Notes: generated by a model not told the origin, from the sequence alone. Shown: positions 45,990 to 55,216, counted from the stretch's first letter. The stretch is 64,000 nucleotides of DNA from Desulforamulus ruminis DSM 2154 (GCF_000215085.1 NC_015589.1:620001-684000), one strand, 5' to 3'. Numbers and translations: made by a program.

Positions 45990-47573
45990 ATGAGTCAGAT
46001 ACTCAATGAAATTCAGAGAAGGAGAACTTTTGCCATTATCTCTCACCCGGACGCCGGTAAAACCACACTAACAGAGAAATTGCTTCTCTATGGCGGGGCA
46101 CTGAGGCTGGCCGGCACGGTTAAATCCCGGAAGTCAAAACAACATGCGGTGTCCGACTGGATGGAGCTGGAGAAACAGCGGGGTATTTCGGTCACCTCCA
46201 GCGTGCTGCAATTTGAATATCAAGGGCATAAAATCAATATTTTGGATACCCCGGGGCATCAGGATTTCAGTGAAGATACCTACCGTACCCTGATGGCGGC
46301 GGACAGTGCCGTGATGCTGATTGATGCAGCCAAGGGTGTGGAAGAACAGACTAAAAAGTTGTTTCATGTATGCCGTAAAAGAGGGATCCCCATTTTTACC
46401 TTTATTAATAAAATGGACCGGCATGGCAGGGAACCCCTGGACTTGCTGGATGAAATCGAAAAAGTATTGGATATTAAATCCTATCCCATGAATTGGCCCA
46501 TTGGCCGGGGCAGGGAATTTACCGGTATTTTTGAGCGGCAGACTGCCAATATTGAACTTTTTACCGGCAACGGCCATGGTTCCACCGTTGTGCCCACCCG
46601 GCGGGGGGATTTAACCGATCCGGCCATTGTGGGGTCCATGAGCAAAGCGAGCTATGAGTTATTAGAGGAGGATTTGGAACTGCTGGATATGGCCGGGGAT
46701 CAGTTTGATCTGCAGCAGGTTGCCAGAGGGGAACTGACTCCGGTTTATTTCGGCAGTGCTCTTACCAATTTCGGCGTTAGGGCCTTTTTAGAGTCCTTTA
46801 TTCAATTATCTCCGTGCCCCCATGAAAAGGACTCCAGCAGTGGGCCAATAAACCCGGAACAGCAGGAGTTCTCCGGCTTTATCTTTAAAATTCAAGCCAA
46901 TATGGACCCCGCTCACCGGGACCGCATTGTCTTCTTGCGTATTTGTTCCGGGGTATTTAACCGGGGCATGATGGTTAAACATGTTCGTACAGGCAAGAGT
47001 ATCCGTTTATCGCAATCGAAACAATTTATGGCCCAGGATACCAACACGGTGGAAGTGGCCTACCCGGGAGATATTATTGGTATCTATGACCCGGGTGTAT
47101 TTCGGATTGGTGATACCATAACGGAAAAAAGTAAATTTTCCTTTGAAGCCATTCCCAAATTTCAACCGGAACTTTTTGCCCGGGTACACCTGCGGGATGC
47201 CATGAAACGCAAGCAGTTTGTTAAAGGGATTGAACAACTTACGGAAGAAGGAGCGGTGCAGCGTTTCCGGCATCCGGATGTTGGACTGGAGGCACCCATT
47301 ATCGGGGCTGTGGGCATGCTGCAATTTGAGGTGTTGGAGTACCGCCTCACCCATGAGTACGGCGTGGACATCCAACTGGATCACCTGCCCTTTACTTTGG
47401 CCCGCTGGGCCGCTGGAGATAATCTGACGCCTCCCATGTTGAAATCCGCTGACAATCTGGTTTTAAAAGATGATGACGAGAATCTGGTGGTCTTGTTTAG
47501 AAATCAATGGTCTTTTAACTGGGAGGTAGAGAGAAACAAGCGGGTAACTTATCTGGAACAACCTCCGGCCTAA
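45990..47573 (+). CDS. prfC: Peptide chain release factor 3
   Basis: This about 527-residue GTPase recycles class I release factors from the terminated ribosome. It has the G1 loop SHPDAGKTTLTEK, G2/G3 region KQRGISVTSSVLQF and DTPGHQDFSEDTYR, the G4 motif FINKMDRHGREP, and then the RF3 domains II and III with DRIVFLRICSGVFNRGMMVKH and GAVGMLQFEVLEYRL. ATG at 45990 gives the usual family length (about 529); the frame is open 16 codons upstream. The gene is monocistronic. Confidence 0.97.
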   Translation: MSQILNEIQRRRTFAIISHPDAGKTTLTEKLLLYGGALRLAGTVKSRKSKQHAVSDWMELEKQRGISVTSSVLQFEYQGHKINILDTPGHQDFSEDTYRTLMAADSAVMLIDAAKGVEEQTKKLFHVCRKRGIPIFTFINKMDRHGREPLDLLDEIEKVLDIKSYPMNWPIGRGREFTGIFERQTANIELFTGNGHGSTVVPTRRGDLTDPAIVGSMSKASYELLEEDLELLDMAGDQFDLQQVARGELTPVYFGSALTNFGVRAFLESFIQLSPCPHEKDSSSGPINPEQQEFSGFIFKIQANMDPAHRDRIVFLRICSGVFNRGMMVKHVRTGKSIRLSQSKQFMAQDTNTVEVAYPGDIIGIYDPGVFRIGDTITEKSKFSFEAIPKFQPELFARVHLRDAMKRKQFVKGIEQLTEEGAVQRFRHPDVGLEAPIIGAVGMLQFEVLEYRLTHEYGVDIQLDHLPFTLARWAAGDNLTPPMLKSADNLVLKDDDENLVVLFRNQWSFNWEVERNKRVTYLEQPPA

Positions 47574-47691
47574 GGGAATTTTGTATTGTTTTAAATTTTC
47601 ATAAAATTAAAGGGAATTGCTTCATGAGATCGAATTAAAACAGTAAAATTGTTCTAAATATTAAAAGGAGAGACTTGCAGGAGGTGATGTC

Positions 47692-47766
47692 ATGGATGCA
47701 GGAATCATGATGATTCTTTATATCCTTTGCCTGCCATTTCTTATTTTAGCCATTGACAGAGCATAA
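47692..47766 (+). CDS. Tiny 24-residue membrane protein (predicted)
   Basis: The frame starts MDAGIMMILYILCLPFLILA and ends IDRA. It is nearly all one hydrophobic helix. AGGAGGTGATGTC lies right before the ATG, and a strong terminator follows 8 bases after the stop, so the unit is complete. I recognise no family. Confidence 0.6.
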   Translation: MDAGIMMILYILCLPFLILAIDRA

Positions 47767-47773
47767 AAAGGGT

Positions 47774-47804
47774 AATGCCGCCTAAATGGGCGGCATTTTT
47801 GTAT
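47774..47804 (+). terminator. Terminator after the 24-residue protein gene
   Basis: ATGCCGCC and GGGCGGCAT pair around TAAAT, followed by TTTTTG. Confidence 0.9.
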
Positions 47805-47827
47805 GGGATTCTATTTTATTTCTCCAT

Positions 47828-48013
47828 TTATTTTTTGGATTGGTCAAAGGATAAGGTATTATAAGCTTCCGCCAGTTCTCTTAACAGAGATTCATTATCC
47901 GCATCCAAGCAATTTCTTTGATTCAGGTTGACACAATTTTCAATAGGACATTTAAAACAACTCATGATTTGGCATTTAATGCATTCGCAACTGAAACAAT
48001 TAGCCCAATCCAT
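47828..48013 (-). CDS. Small cysteine-rich protein, unknown
   Basis: This about 61-residue protein has eight cysteines in 33 residues (CFSCECIKCQ, CFKCPIENCV, NCL), ideal for zinc or an iron-sulfur cluster, and then a short acidic helix. ATG at 48013 is preferred, after AAAGTAGG. The upstream ATG at 48034 has no ribosome site and would include that sequence. It has no signal peptide. I recognise no family. Confidence 0.55.
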   Translation of the reverse strand: MDWANCFSCECIKCQIMSCFKCPIENCVNLNQRNCLDADNESLLRELAEAYNTLSFDQSKK

Positions 48014-48617
48014 TTGTTTACAACCTACTTTCATTACAAAATAAAAAAACAGAGATGAATCCCCCTGTTTTTAGTTTTGGCAGCCTGGCAATCATACCGA
48101 ACTTGGCTTAGACCCATGGCTTTGCGCCCCCATTTTTCAATGGATTTGCCTTTTCATACTATTTAACTAAGTAAATTATCAACCGAATCTTATCTACATT
48201 TTATAGAAAAAAACAGGTTTATTCAATATTTGTGTAACAATTTTAAGAAAAAAGCCAACCCATTATTGAGGGATTTTCAAATTTTTATTATTTATATTCA
48301 TGTGTATTGTATTCATGCTAGAGGTCCGTTGAAATATTCTTTTTCTTGCTCCTATAGTAAAAATCTTAAAAAATATGCATCTCAGTTCATACGCAAGGGC
48401 ACACGGTGTTTACCGCCGTCCTTGTTTGTTTTTAAAGAGAAATAACTAGGGGGAAGTTGTTCTATGTCCAGGAGCGTATTAATAAAATTATGAATGATAT
48501 TAGTCTGGAAAAGCTGAATTCCGGCAGCGAGCTGGAATCAAAATAGATATAAAATAATATTTGTTTTTAATTTAAACCTAGTTTAAATAATAATTTTGTA
48601 TACAGTTGTACAAGACA
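48014..48617. other. AT-rich region with no supported gene
   Basis: A weak hairpin (AAAAACAG ... CTGTTTTT, about 48047-48076) lies at the left. A short frame of 29 codons at about 48461-48546 has no spaced ribosome site, and the 71-codon frame at 48230 is A/T-driven. I see no real gene. Confidence 0.5.
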
Positions 48618-48667
48618 CAAAAAGGTATCAATGAACTCGATGGATGCAGGTTCGTTGATACCCTTTT
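48618..48667. terminator. Long hairpin terminator
   Basis: AAAAAGGTATCAA.GAAC and GTTC.TTGATACCCTTTTT form a long stem with flanking A and T runs. There is no clear gene directly in front of it on either strand. Confidence 0.7.
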
Positions 48668-48820
48668 TACACTAGACAGTTATTTCAGGCATTAACGGAT
48701 AACAAATATCTGTAAACAATCTTAATTCCCTCGCCAATTTAGGAAAATGACACTCTCCAAGAAGAGTTGCGATGCACTTTACAAATAGCAGAAGGCCTGC
48801 ATCGCAAGCCCCCTGAGGTC

Positions 48821-49138
48821 TTATTCTTCTACTTTTTCGGTATCGTCCCCATATCCTTTTTCTTCCTGATATTGCTCCTCATCCCCGTGACCGCTTTCAT
48901 CCTCTAGGTCGGTCTGTTCTTCTTCCGCCGGTGTGACTTCCCCGGGGTTAGCTTCTTCTTCCAGGCATTCCGCTACCGCCTTAAACAGGATTTTATAAAC
49001 TTCCGCAGTATTTTCAGCCAGAGCCTGTAATCCCTGAATTTTAGGTTCTATTTTTACTTCCTTGGCCTCAAAGGCCTGTTCCAGTACCATCAGGGTCAAC
49101 TCTGCGGCAATTTGCGCTGTGTTGTTTCCATCAGCCAT
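48821..49138 (-). CDS. Small acidic-tailed protein, unknown
   Basis: This about 105-residue protein has a helical first part (AAELTLMVLEQAFEAKEVK, then a second helix around VYKILFKAVAECLEEE) and a very acidic C-terminal tail rich in Glu, Asp and Gly from about residue 63. ATG at 49138 follows GAGGAGGTG at 5 bases. I recognise no family. The tail suggests either cation binding or contact with a basic partner. Confidence 0.6.
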   Translation of the reverse strand: MADGNNTAQIAAELTLMVLEQAFEAKEVKIEPKIQGLQALAENTAEVYKILFKAVAECLEEEANPGEVTPAEEEQTDLEDESGHGDEEQYQEEKGYGDDTEKVEE

Positions 49139-49215
49139 CCGAACACCTCCTCTCAAAAAATTTGCTGAATACTTCTACAGAAAGAATGGAAAATCCTGTA
49201 TTTAAAAACACAAAT

Positions 49216-49293
49216 TTAGCGGGCCCGTTGCGTTCTCCAAAATAAATAAAAGTAGGGGCTGAATGTTATAAGGGCAACCAATAAGATTTCCAT
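49216..49293 (-). CDS. Tiny 25-residue single-helix membrane protein (predicted)
   Basis: The frame starts MEILLVALITFSPYFYLFWR and ends TQRAR: one hydrophobic helix and a basic end. GGGGAAGTGCAT precedes the ATG. The layout is the same as the 25-residue frame at 37103-37180. The rest of the 49139-49499 gap is AT-rich and shows nothing else. Confidence 0.4.
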   Translation of the reverse strand: MEILLVALITFSPYFYLFWRTQRAR

Positions 49294-49499
49294 ATGCACT
49301 TCCCCTTTCAATTTTTTATTGAGTGATACTATATCATTTAAATATTTTATTTTAAAATTATTGATAAAAGATTAAGACTTTATGAACTTTTAAAAAAATA
49401 GTCTTGAAATACAGCCTTGACGATGTTTTTTATGACACGATATACTCAAAAGTAAGATTTTAGTTCAAGAAAAAATGCTTGTAGGATGAAAGGTGTACT

Positions 49500-50060
49500 A
49501 TGAACATCGGTATTGATTTAGACGGCACTGTAGCGGATAATCTGGAGCTTTTGGTTGAAACCTTAAATCAACATTGTGGAAAAAGACTGGTTGGCGATGA
49601 AATACGTCAGTATGACCTATGTAAAACCTACTGTATTTCTGAAGAGGAATTTATTGAATTAATGGAAACCAAAGAAGAAGAAATTATTGTGCAAAGCCCG
49701 GTTGTTCCCATGGCCCGGGAATATATTGAAAAATTAGCCGGTCAGGGATGGCAGATCCACATTATTACGGCCCGGCATCCCAGGTATCATGAGATTACCA
49801 GGAAGTGGCTTGAAAGAAACGACATTCCTTTCTGCGGTCTGCATTTGCTGAATTCCCATAACAAATTGCAGACATGTCAAAACTTAGGGGTTAAAATGAT
49901 GGTGGAGGATAACATACACAACGCCTATCAGTTGAAAGCCGGCGGGATTCCAACCATCCTGTACGAGGCTCCCCATAACCGTTATTGGTCCTGGCAGGGA
50001 ACCCGCTGCAAGACCTGGAAAGAAATATACCAGACTATTGAGACAAAATTGGATAAATAA
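49500..50060 (+). CDS. HAD-superfamily 5'-nucleotidase-like protein (NT5C type)
   Basis: This 186-residue protein starts with the HAD nucleophile motif GIDLDGTVADN, has IHIITARHP (motif II region) in the middle, the motif III Lys region (SHNKLQTCQNLG) and MMVEDNIHNA (motif IV acidic pair replaced by VED.). This is the pattern of the small 5'(3')-deoxyribonucleotidase group. It should hydrolyse phosphate from nucleotides or a related small molecule in the cytoplasm. The ATG start has AAAGGTG upstream. It is a single gene, and the exact substrate is unknown. Confidence 0.85.
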   Translation: MNIGIDLDGTVADNLELLVETLNQHCGKRLVGDEIRQYDLCKTYCISEEEFIELMETKEEEIIVQSPVVPMAREYIEKLAGQGWQIHIITARHPRYHEITRKWLERNDIPFCGLHLLNSHNKLQTCQNLGVKMMVEDNIHNAYQLKAGGIPTILYEAPHNRYWSWQGTRCKTWKEIYQTIETKLDK

Positions 50061-50247
50061 CCGGAAGATTTAAAAAGCATTCTCGAAAAGGGAATGTTTT
50101 TTGTTTTTCCAGGGTTTGAACAGGAATTATCATTTTTGTAACGAAATACCTATCATGCACGCTAAGATACAGTTGCTGGGAGTAGTCGAATACCTGTAAG
50201 GCGGAATTGCAGGAATTCGAGTGGTTTCAAAAGAAGGAGGGTCCTTA

Positions 50248-52686
50248 TTGAAAAAAAGGTTATTGATAATTCTTTCTATGCTGGTGGGTCTATGGGTGCC
50301 CATGACTTCCGCTTGGGCAGGTCCCTTTAAAGATACTGCCGGCCAGTGGTGGGAACAGCCCATTGCCGAATGTTATGCCGCTGATCTTTTAAGCGGAAAA
50401 AGTGCCGGGATCTTTGCGCCTAAAAGTCCCGTAACCCGGCTGGAGTCCGTGGTTATATTAAACCGGGCCCTGGGTCACCGGAGTGAGGCGGATACTTATA
50501 GCATGTCCCAGGGTGGCTACAACTTCCCTGCTAATTTTCCGGAATGGGGAAAAAAGAATGTGGCCTTTGCGGCGGATCAAGGTTACATTTCCAAGGCCGG
50601 AATTGCTAGTATGGAACCTAAACACTCGGCCAGCAGAACAGAAATTGCCGTACTGTTTGCCAATGCCTTAAAATTATCGGCAGACGGTTATGAATTAACC
50701 TTTGCCGACAAGTCAGCCATTCCAAGCAATTTACAATCTTATGTGGCGGCTGCGGTAAAGCACGGGATTATGGTAGGCAAGGCCGGCAACAAATTTGATC
50801 CCAATGCCAGTGTAACCCGGGGTGAAATGGCGGCCATTATTGCCCGTCTCTTTGAAAATGGACAAATCAACCCCAATCCGGACCAGTATTTTGTAGCTGC
50901 AATCAGTTCGATAGACACGGCGGCTAAAAAGATTACCGTGGTTAAAGGGGGACAAACCCTTACCTACAGTCTGGCTGCGGATTCCGTTCAGTATCGTAAC
51001 GGGGCTCAGAGCAATTTAAGTTCCTTCAAAGCCGGAGAAAATGCCAAAATCGTGCTGAATGACAGCAAAGGGGTAAGTTTTCTGGCTTACACCACAGCCA
51101 GTCCGTCCGCCGGAAACATCTCCATCACCACCAACTATACGGGTACCATCCGGGGGCTGATATCCGGAAACCCTTGGTCCTTGTCCTTCCAGCCGGATAG
51201 TGGAACCTTAAATTCTTATCCTTTGCTGAGCACCGTAAAAATTACCCAGGGTGGGGCAGCTAAGGATTTGACGGCTTTAACCAACGGTGCCAGAGCGGAA
51301 ATTAAGGTGACCGGAGGCAGTGTGGCCGAGATTAATTTGCTGAACACGGTATCGGGAAATGAAACCAAGGCTTACGTGGTCAATATGTACCTGGATTATA
51401 TGACCGTTCGCTACGATGACGGAACCACCCAGGAAATCAACAAGTCTTCTGTAGCTTCCGGCTTCTATCAAATGCCCAGGGGGCAAAGAATTGCCATCAG
51501 CAAAACGGGAGGGGTTATCACCGGCATTACTCCGCTGGATGAGGTAAGAAAGATTTTTGGCGAAGTTGTCAATACCGGCAGTTCCGGCATCACCATCGAA
51601 GATCTGGACGGTTATGAGCGGGCCGTTGACCTGGCCAGCGGCTACCGGGTAAAGGATGAAGAGGGAGATACCATCGATCTGGACGACCTGGAAAAAGGGG
51701 ATGAGGTGGAGATTGAGATCAACAGCCAGGAGGATGCGGTGACCATCCGGCTGACCGATGGAGGCTCTTCCTCCTCCTCTGATCTGGAAGGGGAAGTTAT
51801 GGATGTGGATACTTCCGGGGACTACAGCATTAAAATTAAGAAAGCCAACGGCAGCACCAAAACCTATGATGTGGAAGATGACGTGGACGTTTATGACGAA
51901 GATGACGACGACCTGGACTTTGACGAGATTGACGAAGGGGACTATGTGAAGTTAAAGCTGGACAGCAATGATGACGTAACCCGGATTAATATCCTGGATG
52001 TGGAAGTGCTGGAGGGGGAAGTAACCGAACTGGATACTTCCGGAAGCCTGGGCATCACCATTGAAGATTCCGATGGGGATGAAGAGGATTATGAGGTGCT
52101 TTCCAAGGTAGACGTCTGGGAGGACTCCAAAAGCCGGGATTTCGACGATATTCGTGAAGGTGACCGGGTTCGCCTGATCCTCAATGAGGACGGGGATGTT
52201 TATCTCATCAACATCCTGGATGAAGATGATTCCGACGACGACGACGGCACCTATAAAGGGACTCTGGTGGGTCTGGATATTGACGACGACGAGCTGAAGC
52301 TTAAAAAGAGCGGAAAAACCACTACCTACACCTTGGCCAGGAAGGTGGAGGTGGACGACGGGGATTTGGAACTGGACGAATTGATTATCGGTTGTGAGGT
52401 TGAAATCGAGGTTGAGGACGGAGAAGTTGAGACCATAGAGGTGACGGACGACGAGGATATAGAAATTGAAGGTGAATTATATCGTATCGGGTCAGACCAT
52501 ATTCAACTGGAGCAGGAGAACGGATCGGACTCCCCCGCAAGGCACAAGTTTTATTTTGACGACGACGCCGATCTGGAGGATGACGAAGGGGATTCCATCG
52601 ATATCGATGACTTGGAAGATTTTGAAGGAGATGACGTTGCCATCGAACTGGAAGATGGCAAGATCGTTTACCTGGAAGTGAAGTAA
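50248..52686 (+). CDS. S-layer homology protein with tandem acidic repeats
   Basis: This about 812-residue secreted protein has a signal peptide (LLIILSMLVGLWVPMTSAWA) and three SLH domains at about residues 20-210 (FKDTAGQWWEQPIAEC, WGKKNVAFAADQGYI, LQSYVAAAVKHGIMVG) that bind pyruvylated cell-wall polymer. A beta-rich middle follows (about 215-430). From about residue 434 come five related modules of about 65-72 residues, each starting with an (E)GEV/EGEL-like strand and ending with an aspartate-rich loop such as DVYDEDDDDLDFDEIDEGD. The repeats are extremely acidic and probably bind Ca2+ or other metals. The start is TTG at 50248 after GGAGG. It is likely a surface-layer or cell-wall component. 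Confidence 0.88.
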   Translation: MKKRLLIILSMLVGLWVPMTSAWAGPFKDTAGQWWEQPIAECYAADLLSGKSAGIFAPKSPVTRLESVVILNRALGHRSEADTYSMSQGGYNFPANFPEWGKKNVAFAADQGYISKAGIASMEPKHSASRTEIAVLFANALKLSADGYELTFADKSAIPSNLQSYVAAAVKHGIMVGKAGNKFDPNASVTRGEMAAIIARLFENGQINPNPDQYFVAAISSIDTAAKKITVVKGGQTLTYSLAADSVQYRNGAQSNLSSFKAGENAKIVLNDSKGVSFLAYTTASPSAGNISITTNYTGTIRGLISGNPWSLSFQPDSGTLNSYPLLSTVKITQGGAAKDLTALTNGARAEIKVTGGSVAEINLLNTVSGNETKAYVVNMYLDYMTVRYDDGTTQEINKSSVASGFYQMPRGQRIAISKTGGVITGITPLDEVRKIFGEVVNTGSSGITIEDLDGYERAVDLASGYRVKDEEGDTIDLDDLEKGDEVEIEINSQEDAVTIRLTDGGSSSSSDLEGEVMDVDTSGDYSIKIKKANGSTKTYDVEDDVDVYDEDDDDLDFDEIDEGDYVKLKLDSNDDVTRINILDVEVLEGEVTELDTSGSLGITIEDSDGDEEDYEVLSKVDVWEDSKSRDFDDIREGDRVRLILNEDGDVYLINILDEDDSDDDDGTYKGTLVGLDIDDDELKLKKSGKTTTYTLARKVEVDDGDLELDELIIGCEVEIEVEDGEVETIEVTDDEDIEIEGELYRIGSDHIQLEQENGSDSPARHKFYFDDDADLEDDEGDSIDIDDLEDFEGDDVAIELEDGKIVYLEVK

Positions 52687-52756
52687 AGGGTCGCAAAAAA
52701 ACCGGAATGGTTGGATTGCGCAACCCTTTGTTTTCCAAAAAAATAAATAAAAAGAG

Positions 52757-52859
52757 AATAGAACGCGGATTTTACGGATTTCCGCGGATTCTCACGGATT
52801 TTATAATTTATAATAAAATCCTTGTAGATCCGTATCATCCGTTCAATCCGTGTTCTATT
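52757..52859. repeat. Long imperfect palindrome with CGGAT units
   Basis: The left arm AATAGAACGCGGAT... and the right arm ...ATCCGTGTTCTATT are complementary over about 45 bases with mismatches, around an AT-rich centre. Each arm contains several CGGAT(T) units at about 10-base steps. Similar intergenic palindromes are known to me from many bacterial genomes as dispersed repeats. It is not a transposase gene. Confidence 0.7.
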
Positions 52860-52938
52860 TCTTATCAGCCCGGTTGTTCGCCGGGTATCTGCCGTTCTTC
52901 AAGCGCTATGCAAAGTCGTTTTGCCACTGTCCCTTTTT

Positions 52939-53202
52939 TTATCTTTTATATCCTCCGAGGCTAAGGAGGGAATCGTAGAAGTCCAGTTCAGAAACCTGCA
53001 AATCGTCCCTAGGGTCTTCGGAAGGGGATTTATAAACCTGGCCGGTGGCTAAACTGGCCATGTCTCTTTTAATCAATAAACGAATATACTGGCTCCGGTT
53101 GGTTTCTTCAAAGGAACCTCGATTGATCTGAGTAATCTTTTTATCCAAATATTCAATTAGATCTTCCGGTATACTAATGGTAATGGTTTTGTGCCTGCGC
53201 AT
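52939..53202 (-). CDS. Ribbon-helix-helix DNA-binding protein
   Basis: This 87-residue protein has a CopG/Arc-type N-terminus (KTITISIPEDLIEYLDKKI, then a second helix with NRSQYIRLLIKRDM) and a short unknown tail. Members are dimeric repressors, often of antitoxins, plasmid or mobile-element genes, but no toxin gene is adjacent. The ATG start lies 8 bases after AAAGGAGG. It is divergent from the XRE gene at 53416. Confidence 0.85.
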   Translation of the reverse strand: MRRHKTITISIPEDLIEYLDKKITQINRGSFEETNRSQYIRLLIKRDMASLATGQVYKSPSEDPRDDLQVSELDFYDSLLSLGGYKR

Positions 53203-53415
53203 GGTATGGCCTCCTTTGCTTTGCTGGACTGGTTATGCTATATCTTATGTTGAATTATTAAGATTAAATAACCTGAAATGGAAAAAGCAAGTAAAATTCT
53301 CTTTTATATAAACCGATTTTCATGCCTGGCTAATATCAGAAAAATTACCAGTTATACCTCTGCAAGATGGGATAATAATATAGGAAGGAACATTTGAAAA
53401 GGAGGTTGCCATATC

Positions 53416-53724
53416 GTGTATAGCCCAAGAGAAATGGGCCTCAGGATTAAGCAGGCCCGCGAGAACAGGGCCAAAAGAAGCGGCCAGCCCTTTACTCAAA
53501 AAATGCTGGCCTTTAAGATAGGAGAAACATCCAAGTGGGTACAAAAAGTTGAAAAAGGAAACTTTTATCCCGAGTGGGATCCCCTTAATTTAATAGCAGA
53601 TACCTGCGGCGTTCCTCTGGATTTTATTACCGGGGAGAAGCTGGAAAGTGAAGTTGATTATGAAGAAGCCATTCACGGTGGACGGGTGGCAAGAACCATC
53701 AAAAACGAAGAATTGCATGTTTAA
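53416..53724 (+). CDS. XRE family helix-turn-helix regulator
   Basis: This 102-residue protein has a Cro/CI-type DNA-binding domain over its first 75 residues (MGLRIKQARENRAKRS, KMLAFKIGETSKWVQKVEKG, LNLIADTCGVPLDFITG) and a short acidic tail. The start is GTG about 11 bases after AAAAGGAGG. It probably represses its own promoter region shared with the divergent RHH gene. The target is unknown. Confidence 0.88.
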   Translation: MYSPREMGLRIKQARENRAKRSGQPFTQKMLAFKIGETSKWVQKVEKGNFYPEWDPLNLIADTCGVPLDFITGEKLESEVDYEEAIHGGRVARTIKNEELHV

Positions 53725-53794
53725 TTGGCAGGGATATTTTACAAAAATAATGAAGACTTCCGCCTGAATTGGGCGGAAGTCAAATATTTTACAA
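53725..53794. terminator. Hairpin between the XRE and zinc-ribbon genes
   Basis: GACTTCCGCC and GGCGGAAGTC (about 53756-53780) form a perfect stem around TGAATT, with T/A-rich flanks on both sides. It serves as a bidirectional terminator. Confidence 0.75.
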
Positions 53795-54094
53795 TTAGTA
53801 TCTGTTTTTAATGTCTTGGAAGCATTCACGACAGTATACGGGTTTGGTACCGCTGGGCTGGAAGGGAACTTGTGTGGCAGCGCCACAATTGTCGCAGATG
53901 GCGTCATACATTTGACGTTGAGTAGAACGGTAACCATCATTACCCTGGGTACGCTGTTTACGTGCAGCCCGGCAGGCAGGACAACGGGAAGGATCATTTT
54001 GGAAGCCCTTCTCGGCATAAAACTCCTGCTCCCGCGCAGTAAACACAAAATCGGCTCCACAGTCACGGCAATTTAAAGTCCTGTCAGAAAACAA
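53795..54094 (-). CDS. CxxC-x17-CxxC family zinc-ribbon protein
   Basis: This about 99-residue protein has a first ribbon CRDCGADFVFTAREQEFYAEK ending in CPACRAARK and a second one, CDNCG...PVYCRECF, with the CxxC spacing typical of a small zinc-ribbon family common in clostridia and deltaproteobacteria. The TTG at 54094, six bases after GGGGGAG, gives the normal start just before the first ribbon; a GTG at 54133 extends it. The function is unknown, perhaps nucleic acid or protein binding. Confidence 0.8.
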   Translation of the reverse strand: MFSDRTLNCRDCGADFVFTAREQEFYAEKGFQNDPSRCPACRAARKQRTQGNDGYRSTQRQMYDAICDNCGAATQVPFQPSGTKPVYCRECFQDIKNRY

Positions 54095-54268
54095 ACCTAT
54101 CTCCCCCGAATAATGGAACTCCCTAAATTTCACGGTGCCAACCCTGAACTACCCAAAAGGACACCGATTAAATTTCGGAGGGGATAGCCGAGAGCCAGAC
54201 GGTAAAAACTTTAGAGGCAGTTCCAGTATACCACCAATAATAGGAAAAAATCAATCGTTCTTTAAGGA

Positions 54269-55216
54269 TTAAGCGTTGGCAAATTCGGTAATGAGACGAT
54301 CAAAGATGGTTTTTACAGGGAGAATATCTTTAATCCGGTGCACGTTTTGACCGCAGAAAACCAACCCCTCGTCGATGTATCCGTCACGGCTGTTGACCAG
54401 AGCATCCATAATGCAGAAGGACTGAGAACAATGCTTGAGGCATTCCCTGCAGTTTTCCGGTTCCGGGGCATCATTGCTGAAAATACGGGATACCAATTTG
54501 TTTTTTAAAGCTCTGCCCGGTAAGCCAACGGGGCTAAGAATCTCAACCACATCTTCAGGCCTGGACTGAAGATAAAGTTTCTTGAAAGCATCGGACACGG
54601 TGCACTCCACACTCATTACAAAACGAGTGGCTAATTGTACGCCATCGGCCCCAAGACGAACCATTTCTGCAATACCCTTACCATCCGTAATCCCACCGGC
54701 TGCAATTACAGGAATGTTAACGGCAGCTTTAATTTCCGGCAGAATATCTTTTACGGAACGATCTGTTCCAAGGTGACCGCCGGCCTCTGTTCCTTCAGCC
54801 ACCACCGCCGCAGCGCCAAGTTTTTCAGCCAGTCTGGCTACCTTCGCGCTGGAAACAATGGAGACAATGGGAACATTGGCTTCTTTGCCCCAGGGAAAAA
54901 TGTCCCTGGAAAAGCCGGCACCGGTAAAAATCATATCAATTTTTTCATCAATAGCGGTACGAACGATTTTGGCAAATTCCTTGGCGGCAAACATAATGTT
55001 AATGCCGATAATTCCCTTGGGGGCTATCTGTCGGGCCTGGCGGATTTCCGTCCGCAGTTCCTCCGGGTCCATTCCGGTGGCCCCGATGACGCCAATTCCG
55101 CCCGCATCTGCCACAGCGCCGGCCAGGGGGGCAGTGGATACCCTGACGGCCATTCCCCCCTGAATAATGGGGTATCTGGGGGTAAATCGTCCGATCGATA
55201 AAGTGGGAAATTTCAC
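54269..55216 (-). CDS. Nitronate monooxygenase / FabK-like flavin enzyme
   Basis: This 315-residue TIM-barrel FMN protein belongs to the 2-nitropropane dioxygenase-like family: PIIQGGMAVRVS at the start, GVIGATGMDPEEL, EGTEAGGHLG (phosphate-binding loop region) and IPVIAAGGITDGKGIAEM. A cysteine-rich insert near the C-terminus (CRECLKHC, CIMD) is not part of the basic fold and may hold a metal or cluster. Members oxidise alkyl nitronates or reduce enoyl-ACP (FabK), and the sequence alone does not separate the two. The start is GTG at 55216 after AAGGAG. It is a single gene. Confidence 0.85.
   Translation of the reverse strand: MKFPTLSIGRFTPRYPIIQGGMAVRVSTAPLAGAVADAGGIGVIGATGMDPEELRTEIRQARQIAPKGIIGINIMFAAKEFAKIVRTAIDEKIDMIFTGAGFSRDIFPWGKEANVPIVSIVSSAKVARLAEKLGAAAVVAEGTEAGGHLGTDRSVKDILPEIKAAVNIPVIAAGGITDGKGIAEMVRLGADGVQLATRFVMSVECTVSDAFKKLYLQSRPEDVVEILSPVGLPGRALKNKLVSRIFSNDAPEPENCRECLKHCSQSFCIMDALVNSRDGYIDEGLVFCGQNVHRIKDILPVKTIFDRLITEFANA

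Noticed and set aside
48230-48445. 71-codon plus-strand frame in AT-rich sequence
   Set aside because: It has no ribosome site, a composition-driven amino acid content and no recognisable pattern.
48461-48546. Short frame considered as a second Spo0E-like protein
   Set aside because: It lacks the SQxLD motif and a spaced ribosome site.
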